A DNA stretch of 40,162 nt, from the NCBI GenBank assembly GCA_027065815.1, contig JAMONL010000116.1:1-40162 (forward strand), given 5' to 3'. Of the stretch, positions 25,150-32,976 are shown one piece after another. Source of the stretch: Sulfurovum sp. (GTDB taxonomy: Bacteria > Campylobacterota > Campylobacteria > Campylobacterales > Sulfurovaceae). A program made the translations under genes and the position numbers. The first letter of the stretch is position 1, and each line of letters starts with the position of its first letter. The notes beneath the pieces were generated by a model that did not search any database, was not told where the DNA came from, and worked only from the letters and a program-made list of their open reading frames with translations.

Positions 25150-25877
25150 TAGACCCTCTCTTCAAGTTCATATCCACCTATGTTGGCAGAAAAAGCATTA
25201 AAAGTAATGTTTTTGTCCAATTCACTCAAAGAAGATGAACTGGTCAGGCTGACAGTAATAAATTTTATATTGGTTGTAGGTGTCGCTGCCGAGTCAAAAT
25301 CAGGAGAATATGAAATTTGTGTATCTCCGCCCAAGTTACTGTAAGGACCGGTTGACCCGGCAGGTGCATCTGAACCATAGCGGACAGTGGTTGTAATATT
25401 TGTAGTGTTGGTTTCAATATAGTCGGAACCGGAGCTTTCTACAAGTACAAGAGTTCTAGGTATGGGATTATTAAAATCATCCATATCATCATTAAAAGTA
25501 TCTCCTGTATCGGTACCGATTGCAGTGGCATTAAAATCTGCACCGTCTGCTCTGTAAAAGCTTCTGTAACTTTGTGCAGGAGTACCGGCACGCCTTCCGC
25601 TTGTCCCTATTTCTTTTAAGCCAGCATCGCCATTTGTTACTCTTAAAACAGAAGGTAGATAGATCTCGTTGGTATTTTCCTCATCCCAACTGTATCCCAA
25701 GATCATATTGACCTGTGATGCAGCTTCGTTGATGGCTTCCTGCTGTACCGCAACATAACCACTTTCTGTAGAAGTGCTTATGAGTTGTGGTGCCGAGAGC
25801 AGAACGATTGCCATAATGACAATGGCAAAAATGAGTTCTATCATCGCAATGGCAGGACGTAAAATTTGTCTATGCAT
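25146..25877 (-). CDS. Type IV pilin-like minor pilin (PilV/GspI/MshD type)
   Basis: A 243-residue prepilin. The leader MHRQILRPA is followed by IAMIELIFAIVIMAIVLLSA, so the mature protein would start Ile1 with Glu5 and Ala at -1. The domain after the helix contains VNMILGYSWDEENTNE and a Ser/Thr/Asp-rich beta section without obvious Cys pairs. It directly abuts the stop of the giant adhesin gene (start at 25877, adhesin stop at 25878), which indicates strict co-translation. The MshD/PilV assignment is from gene order and N-terminus. Confidence 0.82.
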   Translation of the reverse strand: MHRQILRPAIAMIELIFAIVIMAIVLLSAPQLISTSTESGYVAVQQEAINEAASQVNMILGYSWDEENTNEIYLPSVLRVTNGDAGLKEIGTSGRRAGTPAQSYRSFYRADGADFNATAIGTDTGDTFNDDMDDFNNPIPRTLVLVESSGSDYIETNTTNITTTVRYGSDAPAGSTGPYSNLGGDTQISYSPDFDSAATPTTNIKFITVSLTSSSSLSELDKNITFNAFSANIGGYELEERVY

Positions 25878-28800
25878 TTACCATCCTAAACGCTGATTTT
25901 TCTTTTTGTTGACGGTACCGCCGACAACATGCCCTGTATCACCATGACCGGCCCAGTTACCTATTCCTATGAATCTGACGCGATAGAATGGTAATGGCAG
26001 TGTGCTTGATGCATTTAAAGGATCGTAAATAAGCCATTTGTTGGTACCTGTATCTAAATCTATGACTGTTGTCATTGGTACGGCAGCACCACTATTTTTT
26101 GTGACTGTCACGGCATTGTTGATCCCACTTCCTGTAATGCCTACATTGGCAGGAGACACTGTGGCGGCACCGGAACCTATTTTGATAGAGATATTACCAT
26201 CATTGTCTGCTGTGCGGTGGTCTGTTACGAGCCACCAGTTGGCTTCACTGGTCTGTGCATTCAAGAGAGGGAAACCTCTGTTCTGACAGTTTGTACGGCC
26301 AAGGCTACAATGAGCAACAACCGAAATAGGGGTTTGAACTAAATTTGCAGTCACATTGTCATACAATGTTTTTGAAGGCTTGGCTCTTCCGTAGAGGAAA
26401 GTAACATTTTTGTTTAAAGGTTTATTCCCTCGTACAATATAGTTACTTGTCCCTTCCGCATAAAGGTTTGATGGATTGGTTACATATGTCACATTAAAGT
26501 CATGGAATGTAATATATCTTGGTTCAAGCGGCAGGTTATTCTGACGATTAAAGTTGTACCCAAGATCCATGGTTATGGCACCGGCCATTTCTGTTTTGTA
26601 GAATGGTTTTTCCTGGTTAATACTGAAAGCTGTACTAATGCTGTTATGACTACCGGTTACCAGACCAAAACCTGAACTAGGTTTGTAAACAGTGGCAGTG
26701 TTGGAGGTGTTGACATCCTGCAGACTGTAACTCAGATATGGTGTATTGGTATTGGCAGGTTGGGCATGGTTGTACGTAAAGGAGAGTTTCATTTCAGTGT
26801 TATCTGCCCAGCAGCCTTCTGTAAAGTTTGACAATTGTCCACCTGCATAGTCAGCGGCAAAATAGGTTCCGTTCATATTGTAACTCATATTCGTATTTTC
26901 ACTTTGCAGTATGGACGGCGAGTCAATGTAAACGAATGCCTTGTTTGTTGGTCCGGAAGTTGCATTCAAACCTGTCAAATTGAATGTATACGGATAAAGA
27001 TGTGCTGTGAGATCAGTATAGGTACCGTCTGATGTCAGGTCAGATGCAATTTCACAACCGTTCACACTGCTAAGGTCAGGAGAGGAAATACCCGTTGCAG
27101 TACCTTCAGGCAATGAGACTGAACTATTGTTTGTACAGTCAATACCTTGGAGGAAATGGGCTTTAAGCTGGTGTTTCATATAGTCCGGATTCCAGTCTAC
27201 CTGTGTATACATTTTGTCCATGATGGCAAATTTGTAAATACCTATCTGGTTATGGGCAATATCAAGACCTGCGGTACCGTTAAAGAAGTGTGTGGTACTG
27301 TTTTCATCTGAAGTGTCAAGACAGTTGGTGGTGTGTGCGTCATTACTTGGTTTATCCCAAGTATACCCGATGCTTCTGTTTCCATCTTCTCCACTTGCAT
27401 CAAAATACCCAAAATAGCCGGGTACTGATGCATCAGAGGTGAAGCTGGTGGCATTAATATCCATATGGTAAGTATATCCGGCTGCAAGATTCCAGGGGTT
27501 GGTGTTATCATTATTGGTGACAAAACTTCTTTGCGAACTTAGGTCTGTCTGATTTTGGTCAGAAAGAGCGATCCTGAATGATTTTGGACGTATGGCAAAG
27601 TTGTCACGGGAACAAACAAGACGGGTATTTAAACCATATAAGCATTCCAAGCATTGAGCAACTTCTGTAAGTGTACCACTTGTTTTACATGCGCTACTAC
27701 ATTGTGGATATTTGGCTTTTGTTTCAGATAAAGTATCGATTTCCCAGCCACCACCATTTTGTTTAATTTGCATAAGGCTATTATTTGCATCATCCAAAAT
27801 GGGATAGGAGATCCTAAAGGCAACATTTTTTCTTGCTTTGTTATATATCTCTTCAGGGAGGAAAGAGGATCCCCCGGCAATCATACTTTGTGTTCTTCCA
27901 TTCGTGATAGCATTTTCAATAGCCTTGCGGTCAAACAGCGTTTTGGAATGATTAATAATAGGTATCCATATTCTTTCAGAGAGGGTATTGTCAGGTTCAA
28001 AACATGATGCATTGATATCATGGTATTTACCTGCATCAATAAGCTCTACAGCAACCATAGTTGTTACATCTTTACGTGCATCCAAGTTAGGTTCATTATT
28101 GTATGAAATAATGGCATAATCTCCAACACGTCTGACTATTTGTGTAGGTAGATCATAGATACTTTGATCAGATAGTGCTTTATCTTCAATATTAAAGATA
28201 TCATACTGTGGGAAGTAGGCATAACGGTCATTACCACATACTGTCATACTTTCCAAATAGATAGAAAGGTCATAACTGATTCCTCCAAGAAGATCCAGTG
28301 TAAAGTTCACTCTCCCATCCAATGGTATGTCAATGTTATTATTTTTCGGATCAATATCATAATCAATATAGAGTGCATCCTTGGAACCGATCTCTCCCAA
28401 TGGAATATCTTTAACAAAAGAAGGAGAAGTGGTCATAGCACTGTCATCAATATGTGTTCTCACATATTTTTTGGCATATGTTACATACGTACTTTCTGAA
28501 ATGTAAGTGGCCTGTGTCGTATTAATATCGTAAATATCAAATTTCACATCCTGCAGTGTTGCATCAGAGGCTTCTTCATTTCTTAAATAGAGCTCGACAG
28601 TGATAGGCTTACCTATTTGCAGCCTTTCTCCTCTAATATATGGCTTTTCAGTACCGTTATTGTCTTCCGAGAAGGTGATGCCGTTTTGTTTGTAAGAGTA
28701 GTCATAACAGAGTTTTGGTACATACAATTCTGCTGCAAATACCATCATGGATGGGTTCACTGTATCCAGGTTTGTTTCCCACTTGATGTTGACTGAACTG

Positions 28801-31781
28801 ATATTGGCATCATCATTTCTATAGTCTGTCATAAGACTTGAAATATTGAAGAGATCCACATCCAGACCGGCATTGTTATTGATAAGCTTATTGTTCCCTA
28901 TATCCGCACGTTTGATATTGGTTAGTTTTGCATCAAAACTGTTATCAAGAGGGTCAAGGTAGTTTGCATTGTTCGGTATGCGTCCATCAGTATATTTATA
29001 GTTGGATCCATCATCACTGAGTAACACTCTGTCGAAACGGTCAGCTTGTTGTCCCAGCGGATACTCACCTTCCCCGGAAAAGAGTGCCAAAGTTGAGTTA
29101 ATGTTCCCTGCTGCAGGTAATTTAAAGCCACTGATCGTTAGTTCGGTATCATCAACATTGGAATTTGCATAATCTCCCTCAATTTGGTCATACCCGCTAT
29201 AGACAGAAACATTACGCACTTTCCCTTTAAAGTCTTCAGCATAGATGACTACAAGAGACCAGCCACCATAAAGACCCGGATCCCGTTCCCAGCCTTCTGC
29301 AGTCGGAAGGTTGGCAACCGTAAAGGTATGGCGACCCTCTGCAGTAATATTATTTTTTACAAAATCTGTGATATCGGCATAGGCTGCATAACTGACTCCT
29401 CCATAATTTCGATTACTGTAGAGTGTCAGTGCTGTCACATCATTATAGGAGCCTGTGTCAATTTTAAGTTTGATCTTATTGGCATTAAAAGCAGCAATAT
29501 CTTGTGTATTGATATTTGGTTCAAGCGTATAGCTATTGCCATTAGTTTTACCATAACGTATGAGGCGTTCTGTCCCGGCTTCATTAAATTGGGCATCGGT
29601 AGTGTATCTACCCTGCCAGAAGAGTCCAGCCCACAATATACCTTTGTCTGCCTTGTCAAAACTATTTGGCAATGTAATGTAGGATGAGCTTGAATTCCAT
29701 GTAGAATCATCTCCGTCAATGTCAATATATTTTGTGACCCTGTCATTGGAAATAAGATTGGCATTGTCTTCACAGACACCATCAAAGTTGAGGTCTGTAC
29801 TGCTAATGCATTCAATGGTATTACCGGCGATCACGTAATTTCCTAAAACGTTTCTGGTATTTTCAGGATTGATCAGTTCAAATGGCTGGAAACCGTCTTC
29901 GAAATCCGTACTGACCGAGATCGTAATTGTACCGGTATCCTTTACACCACGGCTGTCTTCTATGGTATAGTCAAACTGAGTCTGTCCAAGGAATGTTCTG
30001 TCCGGTGTAAACGTAAAGGCACCTGTTGTGTTATTTATGGTCAAAGTTCCTCCCGGAACATTGACCGGATTTACATTTACTACCTTTATTTTATATCCTC
30101 TGTCTCTTCCGTTACCGGTATTGTCTGTCATTACATTTCCGGACAGAGAAGAATTGGTTTCTATCTGGTAACTGTTGTTCGTGGCTCTTACCGGTGGGTA
30201 TTCTACCTTCAGGTTAAATGTTTGAGATGCTGATGCCGGAGGGTAGCCATTCGCAGGATGGTCTGTGACGGTTACTGTGACAGGATACGTCTGGTTTGCA
30301 CCATCTTCGGTAGGTCGTTTTTTAATAATACCGTTTACGATCTCAATTCCCGGTGGTAAAGGTGCAGCGGCATAGGTCAGAGGATCACCGTCTTGATCAT
30401 GCCCATAACGTGTGAGGTTGTACCAGAAATATTCACCGATGTAGGCCGTTTTATCTGGGATAGGATCAAGGGTCGGAGGGTAGCTTCCGTATACATCCAT
30501 GCAAACAGTATCGGCATCTTTCCAATGCCAATAGTATTGATATCCATGTGCAGTATTACAAATATGGTTGTTTCGGATTACTTTTGCCCGAATACGAACA
30601 GTTAAGGATTGATCATTGCCATATTTCTTATGGGTATCACAGTAAACATAGGGATTGTTGTTACTTGTACGCATTTCACAGGTAGCGGAACTTTTGGGGT
30701 CATTGATGATCGTGTAGGAAATATCGGTGAATGCATTTCCTGTTGTACTCCAATCATCAGCATTGGAAATGGGGAATTTATCTCTGAGCTCCAAACGCCT
30801 GTTGAATCCACGATTGGTTACTGTAACTGTAAAGTTCACATAATCAAATAAGTCAGGTGTATTGTTGTCGACTGTTTTAGTTATAAAAACACCATTAACC
30901 CCGCCTTGTACTACAGTTACCCATCGTCTGGCTGTGTTGTTACCTGTATTGATTGTGTCAGCATGACCATTTTTATCTGTAATGACAGCAACATTTTTAT
31001 AGCTTCCCTGTTTGCTGGCTTTTGCAGTAACGGTGATCCATACTTTTTGATTTTTTTTAAAAATATGACTTCCTTTACAACTTTTTGTTGCAGTTGAGCA
31101 CGAAAAGTTATTTGTTACATCAGCTGTAATATTTACAAGTGTTAGACCCGCAGGTAAAGTATCGACAACTTTTATGGTGGAATCAGCAGGACCTTTATTT
31201 TTCGCTCTTATTCTAAAGGTGATGACTTCTCCTAGATCATATACATAATCTCCATCACCACTTTTATTTAAATATTTTCTTACTTCAAGATCAGCCCCTT
31301 GGTTTTGATCATCATTTTTAATGGTAATTTTTGTTTCAAGATCGTTATTTTTCCATATAAAATCCTGATTTGGGTTGGTGCCATTGTTGGTAAAGTCTAA
31401 ATAAAATTTTTCATTTCCTTCAACTTTTGTATCACCGTTGATCTTTACCGTGATGCTTTTAGATTTGGAACATGAACCTTTTGTAAAGGTGATATTGCCG
31501 CTTTTGGCAATGTAGTCTTTGCTTGTTCCTGCTTTGGCACTACTATTTCTGGTAGCATAGTGAATTTTGATATCAGCATTGATGGGACATTTGTCAATTT
31601 TAACAGTCAGTGTGACATTTTTTGTTCCGGAATTACCTTCCGTGACTGTTTTATCTGCTGGAACAGTGATCGTTACAATCTGCTCATCTACTTCTCCTGC
31701 CTGGAGATAAGAGATAGAGATAAACGTTAAAAAAAGTACGGGAATGAGCAATGAATTCAAAACAACTTTTAAATGTTTCAT
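25878..31781 (-). CDS. Giant secreted multidomain protein, MshQ/DUF6701-like (putative pilus-associated adhesin)
   Basis: A 1,967-residue exported protein. After a signal peptide (MKHLKVVLNSLLIPVLFLTF..., cut near LQAGE) come: a Calx-beta-like domain (about 30-155), a DUF11 repeat (about 163-290, ADLEVRKYLNKSG ... VVDTLPAGLTLVNI), a second DUF11-like domain (about 297-430), an Ig-like/He_PIG domain (about 434-527), and a cadherin-like/VCBS domain to about 620. A long beta-rich middle follows (ILWAGLFWQGRYT, YGGWSLVVIYAEDF). From about 1395 the C-terminal part beginning NFAIRPKSFRIALSD resembles MshQ/DUF6701, with a Cys-rich stretch just before it. AAGG precedes the ATG at 31781. There is no sortase, autotransporter or T9SS-type tail. 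It leads four minor-pilin genes and follows a riboswitch. Adhesion is inferred. Confidence 0.85.
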   Translation of the reverse strand: MKHLKVVLNSLLIPVLFLTFISISYLQAGEVDEQIVTITVPADKTVTEGNSGTKNVTLTVKIDKCPINADIKIHYATRNSSAKAGTSKDYIAKSGNITFTKGSCSKSKSITVKINGDTKVEGNEKFYLDFTNNGTNPNQDFIWKNNDLETKITIKNDDQNQGADLEVRKYLNKSGDGDYVYDLGEVITFRIRAKNKGPADSTIKVVDTLPAGLTLVNITADVTNNFSCSTATKSCKGSHIFKKNQKVWITVTAKASKQGSYKNVAVITDKNGHADTINTGNNTARRWVTVVQGGVNGVFITKTVDNNTPDLFDYVNFTVTVTNRGFNRRLELRDKFPISNADDWSTTGNAFTDISYTIINDPKSSATCEMRTSNNNPYVYCDTHKKYGNDQSLTVRIRAKVIRNNHICNTAHGYQYYWHWKDADTVCMDVYGSYPPTLDPIPDKTAYIGEYFWYNLTRYGHDQDGDPLTYAAAPLPPGIEIVNGIIKKRPTEDGANQTYPVTVTVTDHPANGYPPASASQTFNLKVEYPPVRATNNSYQIETNSSLSGNVMTDNTGNGRDRGYKIKVVNVNPVNVPGGTLTINNTTGAFTFTPDRTFLGQTQFDYTIEDSRGVKDTGTITISVSTDFEDGFQPFELINPENTRNVLGNYVIAGNTIECISSTDLNFDGVCEDNANLISNDRVTKYIDIDGDDSTWNSSSSYITLPNSFDKADKGILWAGLFWQGRYTTDAQFNEAGTERLIRYGKTNGNSYTLEPNINTQDIAAFNANKIKLKIDTGSYNDVTALTLYSNRNYGGVSYAAYADITDFVKNNITAEGRHTFTVANLPTAEGWERDPGLYGGWSLVVIYAEDFKGKVRNVSVYSGYDQIEGDYANSNVDDTELTISGFKLPAAGNINSTLALFSGEGEYPLGQQADRFDRVLLSDDGSNYKYTDGRIPNNANYLDPLDNSFDAKLTNIKRADIGNNKLINNNAGLDVDLFNISSLMTDYRNDDANISSVNIKWETNLDTVNPSMMVFAAELYVPKLCYDYSYKQNGITFSEDNNGTEKPYIRGERLQIGKPITVELYLRNEEASDATLQDVKFDIYDINTTQATYISESTYVTYAKKYVRTHIDDSAMTTSPSFVKDIPLGEIGSKDALYIDYDIDPKNNNIDIPLDGRVNFTLDLLGGISYDLSIYLESMTVCGNDRYAYFPQYDIFNIEDKALSDQSIYDLPTQIVRRVGDYAIISYNNEPNLDARKDVTTMVAVELIDAGKYHDINASCFEPDNTLSERIWIPIINHSKTLFDRKAIENAITNGRTQSMIAGGSSFLPEEIYNKARKNVAFRISYPILDDANNSLMQIKQNGGGWEIDTLSETKAKYPQCSSACKTSGTLTEVAQCLECLYGLNTRLVCSRDNFAIRPKSFRIALSDQNQTDLSSQRSFVTNNDNTNPWNLAAGYTYHMDINATSFTSDASVPGYFGYFDASGEDGNRSIGYTWDKPSNDAHTTNCLDTSDENSTTHFFNGTAGLDIAHNQIGIYKFAIMDKMYTQVDWNPDYMKHQLKAHFLQGIDCTNNSSVSLPEGTATGISSPDLSSVNGCEIASDLTSDGTYTDLTAHLYPYTFNLTGLNATSGPTNKAFVYIDSPSILQSENTNMSYNMNGTYFAADYAGGQLSNFTEGCWADNTEMKLSFTYNHAQPANTNTPYLSYSLQDVNTSNTATVYKPSSGFGLVTGSHNSISTAFSINQEKPFYKTEMAGAITMDLGYNFNRQNNLPLEPRYITFHDFNVTYVTNPSNLYAEGTSNYIVRGNKPLNKNVTFLYGRAKPSKTLYDNVTANLVQTPISVVAHCSLGRTNCQNRGFPLLNAQTSEANWWLVTDHRTADNDGNISIKIGSGAATVSPANVGITGSGINNAVTVTKNSGAAVPMTTVIDLDTGTNKWLIYDPLNASSTLPLPFYRVRFIGIGNWAGHGDTGHVVGGTVNKKKNQRLGW

Positions 31782-31839
31782 AATAACACCTTTTATGCGT
31801 AAGCGGCAAAATTTTAGTAAGTACATTTAAAGAAGATGA

Positions 31840-31860
31840 CATAAGCGATCAAGGCTTATG
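31840..31860 (-). promoter_or_regulatory. Expression-platform hairpin of the riboswitch
   Basis: On the minus strand CATAAGC pairs perfectly with GCTTATG around a 7-nt loop. Its 5' arm shares CATA with the 3' strand of the aptamer's closing stem, so the two pairings exclude each other. The sequence after it is U-rich but interrupted (TCATCTTCTTT), so it could be a weak terminator. If so, ligand binding would switch the genes on (inference). Confidence 0.6.
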
Positions 31861-31937
31861 GTTAGGCAGCTCGACTGTCTGATTCAGATTCGTTGCTTTC
31901 CGTCCCTGCTTCGCAACAGGTTTGGCTTTTCTCCATA
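31857..31937 (-). promoter_or_regulatory. GEMM-I type (cyclic-di-GMP-I) riboswitch aptamer
   Basis: Read on the minus strand. P1: TATGG (31933-31937) pairs with CCATA (31857-31861). The core AAAAGCCAAACC is followed by P2, CCTGTTGCGAAGCAGG (31905-31920), capped by a GCGA GNRA tetraloop. Then GGGACGGAAAGC (31895-31906), a P3 stem closed by CGA/TCG with an inner TCTG/CAGA hairpin (31865-31893), and AGCTGCC. This layout matches the GEMM-I consensus (GGCAAACC, GNRA hairpin, GGGACGCAAAGC). Two core bases differ from the usual form. It lies about 75 nt upstream of the giant adhesin ATG on the same strand. Confidence 0.85.
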
Positions 31938-31938
31938 C

Positions 31939-31944
31939 ACTATA
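31939..31944 (-). promoter_or_regulatory. Possible -10 element for the riboswitch-adhesin-pilin transcript
   Basis: On the minus strand TATAGT would place the transcript start near 31932, at the 5' edge of the aptamer, which may cut into P1. A TATATT at 31958-31963 is an alternative that would leave the whole P1 in the transcript. No good -35 is visible for either. Confidence 0.3.
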
Positions 31945-32042
31945 CACTACTTTACTAAATATAGCATATCTAAGATAAAATTGATATGAAATAATTATTT
32001 TTTATATCTATATGATAAAAAAATTGATAAATAGGCTTAAAT

Positions 32043-32072
32043 GAGAACGATTTTTATCGTGAGAACTATAAT
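32043..32072 (+). promoter_or_regulatory. Promoter with an adjoining palindrome and direct repeats, upstream of bamD
   Basis: ACGAT-TTTT-ATCGT (32047-32060) is a perfect palindrome flanked by two copies of GAGAAC (32043-32048 and 32061-32066), immediately followed by TATAAT (32067-32072). A transcript from here would have a leader of about 70 nt to bamD. A second TATAAT (32128-32133) is very close to the start codon. The arrangement looks like an operator next to a -10; the regulator is unknown. The rest of the 31938-32148 gap is AT-rich, with nothing else I can support. Confidence 0.4.
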
Positions 32073-32148
32073 TTGGCACTATTAATAGAGTTTTTACATA
32101 CTTTGAGATATCATAAAGCTAATTATATATAATAGTATGAGGATAAGT

Positions 32149-32799
32149 ATGAATTTTACGAAGAGTATTTTACTAAGTGTTGTAGTGGCTTTTTTATTTG
32201 TTGGTTGTTTGGGAAGCAAAGATGAAGTAACGGAGTTCAACAAGCCGGCACTTTACTGGTATAAAAAAATTGCACACAGCATCAGCAAGAACAACATGGA
32301 TAAAGCAGATGAGTATTATATTTCACTGAAAAGTGAACACATGCGTTCTCCGCTTATGCCTACTGCGATGATGATGCTGGCACATGCGCATATGAATCAA
32401 GAAGAATACCTGTTGGCAAATTACTATCTTGATGAATATAACAAACGTTATGGTGCAGAACATACAAGAGAATATACAGACTTCATGAAACTCGAAGCAT
32501 CTTTCCTTGGCGTGAAAGATGTCAATAAAGACCAGAAATTGATCATGGACAGTATTAATGATGCAAATACATATTTGGCACGTTATCCTGGTTCCGAGTA
32601 TACACCGCTTGTCAATACCATACTGATAAGACTGCATATGAGCCAGTATCTTCTGAACGAAAATATTGCAGCACTGTATGATCGTACAGGAAAAGAAGAA
32701 GCTGCCAAGATATACAGAGCGAAGAATAAAGGTTCTCTTGTGGATCTCGCAGACATCACTCCGCCTGAAAAAGGCATTATCGGGATGGTATTTGATTAA
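32149..32799 (+). CDS. bamD: Outer-membrane assembly lipoprotein BamD
   Basis: An outer-membrane lipoprotein of the BAM complex that inserts beta-barrels. The signal peptide MNFTKSILLSVVVAFLFVGC ends with a lipobox-type Cys near residue 20. The mature protein is helical with TPR-like repeats: EFNKPALYWYKKIAHSISKN, NMDKADEYYISLKSEHMRSP, EEYLLANYYLDEYNKRYG, and the later block NDANTYLARYPGSEYTPLVN. At 217 residues it is close to other BamD proteins. The frame opens at ATG 32137, but GAGGA precedes the ATG at 32149. It is divergent from the adhesin operon and upstream of lon. Confidence 0.9.
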   Translation: MNFTKSILLSVVVAFLFVGCLGSKDEVTEFNKPALYWYKKIAHSISKNNMDKADEYYISLKSEHMRSPLMPTAMMMLAHAHMNQEEYLLANYYLDEYNKRYGAEHTREYTDFMKLEASFLGVKDVNKDQKLIMDSINDANTYLARYPGSEYTPLVNTILIRLHMSQYLLNENIAALYDRTGKEEAAKIYRAKNKGSLVDLADITPPEKGIIGMVFD

Positions 32800-32839
32800 A
32801 AGCACCTGTTTTTAATCTCTAAACTATGAATCTATGCAG

Positions 32840-32855
32840 GGTTGGTTTACCGACC
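32840..32855. repeat. REP-like palindrome, copy 1 of a pair
   Basis: GGTTGGT and ACCGACC pair, with one G-T wobble, around a short loop. It is preceded by GCAGG. It lies between bamD and lon and shares GGTTTACCGACC with the element at 16220. Confidence 0.6.
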
Positions 32856-32891
32856 GTTAAAAGAGATAGACTATAGTATATATTTCCAATT

Positions 32892-32937
32892 GGTCGGTAT
32901 ACCCCAAGGGCATTTCCGTTGGGAGACCGATCCTACG
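32892..32937 (-). repeat. REP-like element, copy 2 of a pair
   Basis: The outer arms GGTCGGT (32892-32898) and ACCGATCC (32926-32933) pair with one wobble, an inner CCCAA/TTGGG stem follows, and the minus-strand end reads CGTAGGATCGGT, with the GTAG foot also seen at 6483. Together with copy 1 it forms a spaced pair like a bacterial interspersed mosaic element. It lies inside the spurious upstream extension of the lon frame. Confidence 0.65.
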
Positions 32938-32976
32938 AGTATAAAATCAAATAATGTATTAAATGAAGGATTTACC

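Noticed and set aside
29184-29687. 167-codon open frame on the plus strand inside the giant adhesin
   Set aside because: Antisense to a well-supported domain region of the adhesin, with no independent coding evidence.
32842-32976. N-terminal 45-residue extension of Lon
   Set aside because: It is translated REP-like intergenic sequence; the Lon family start and a good Shine-Dalgarno place the start at 32977.
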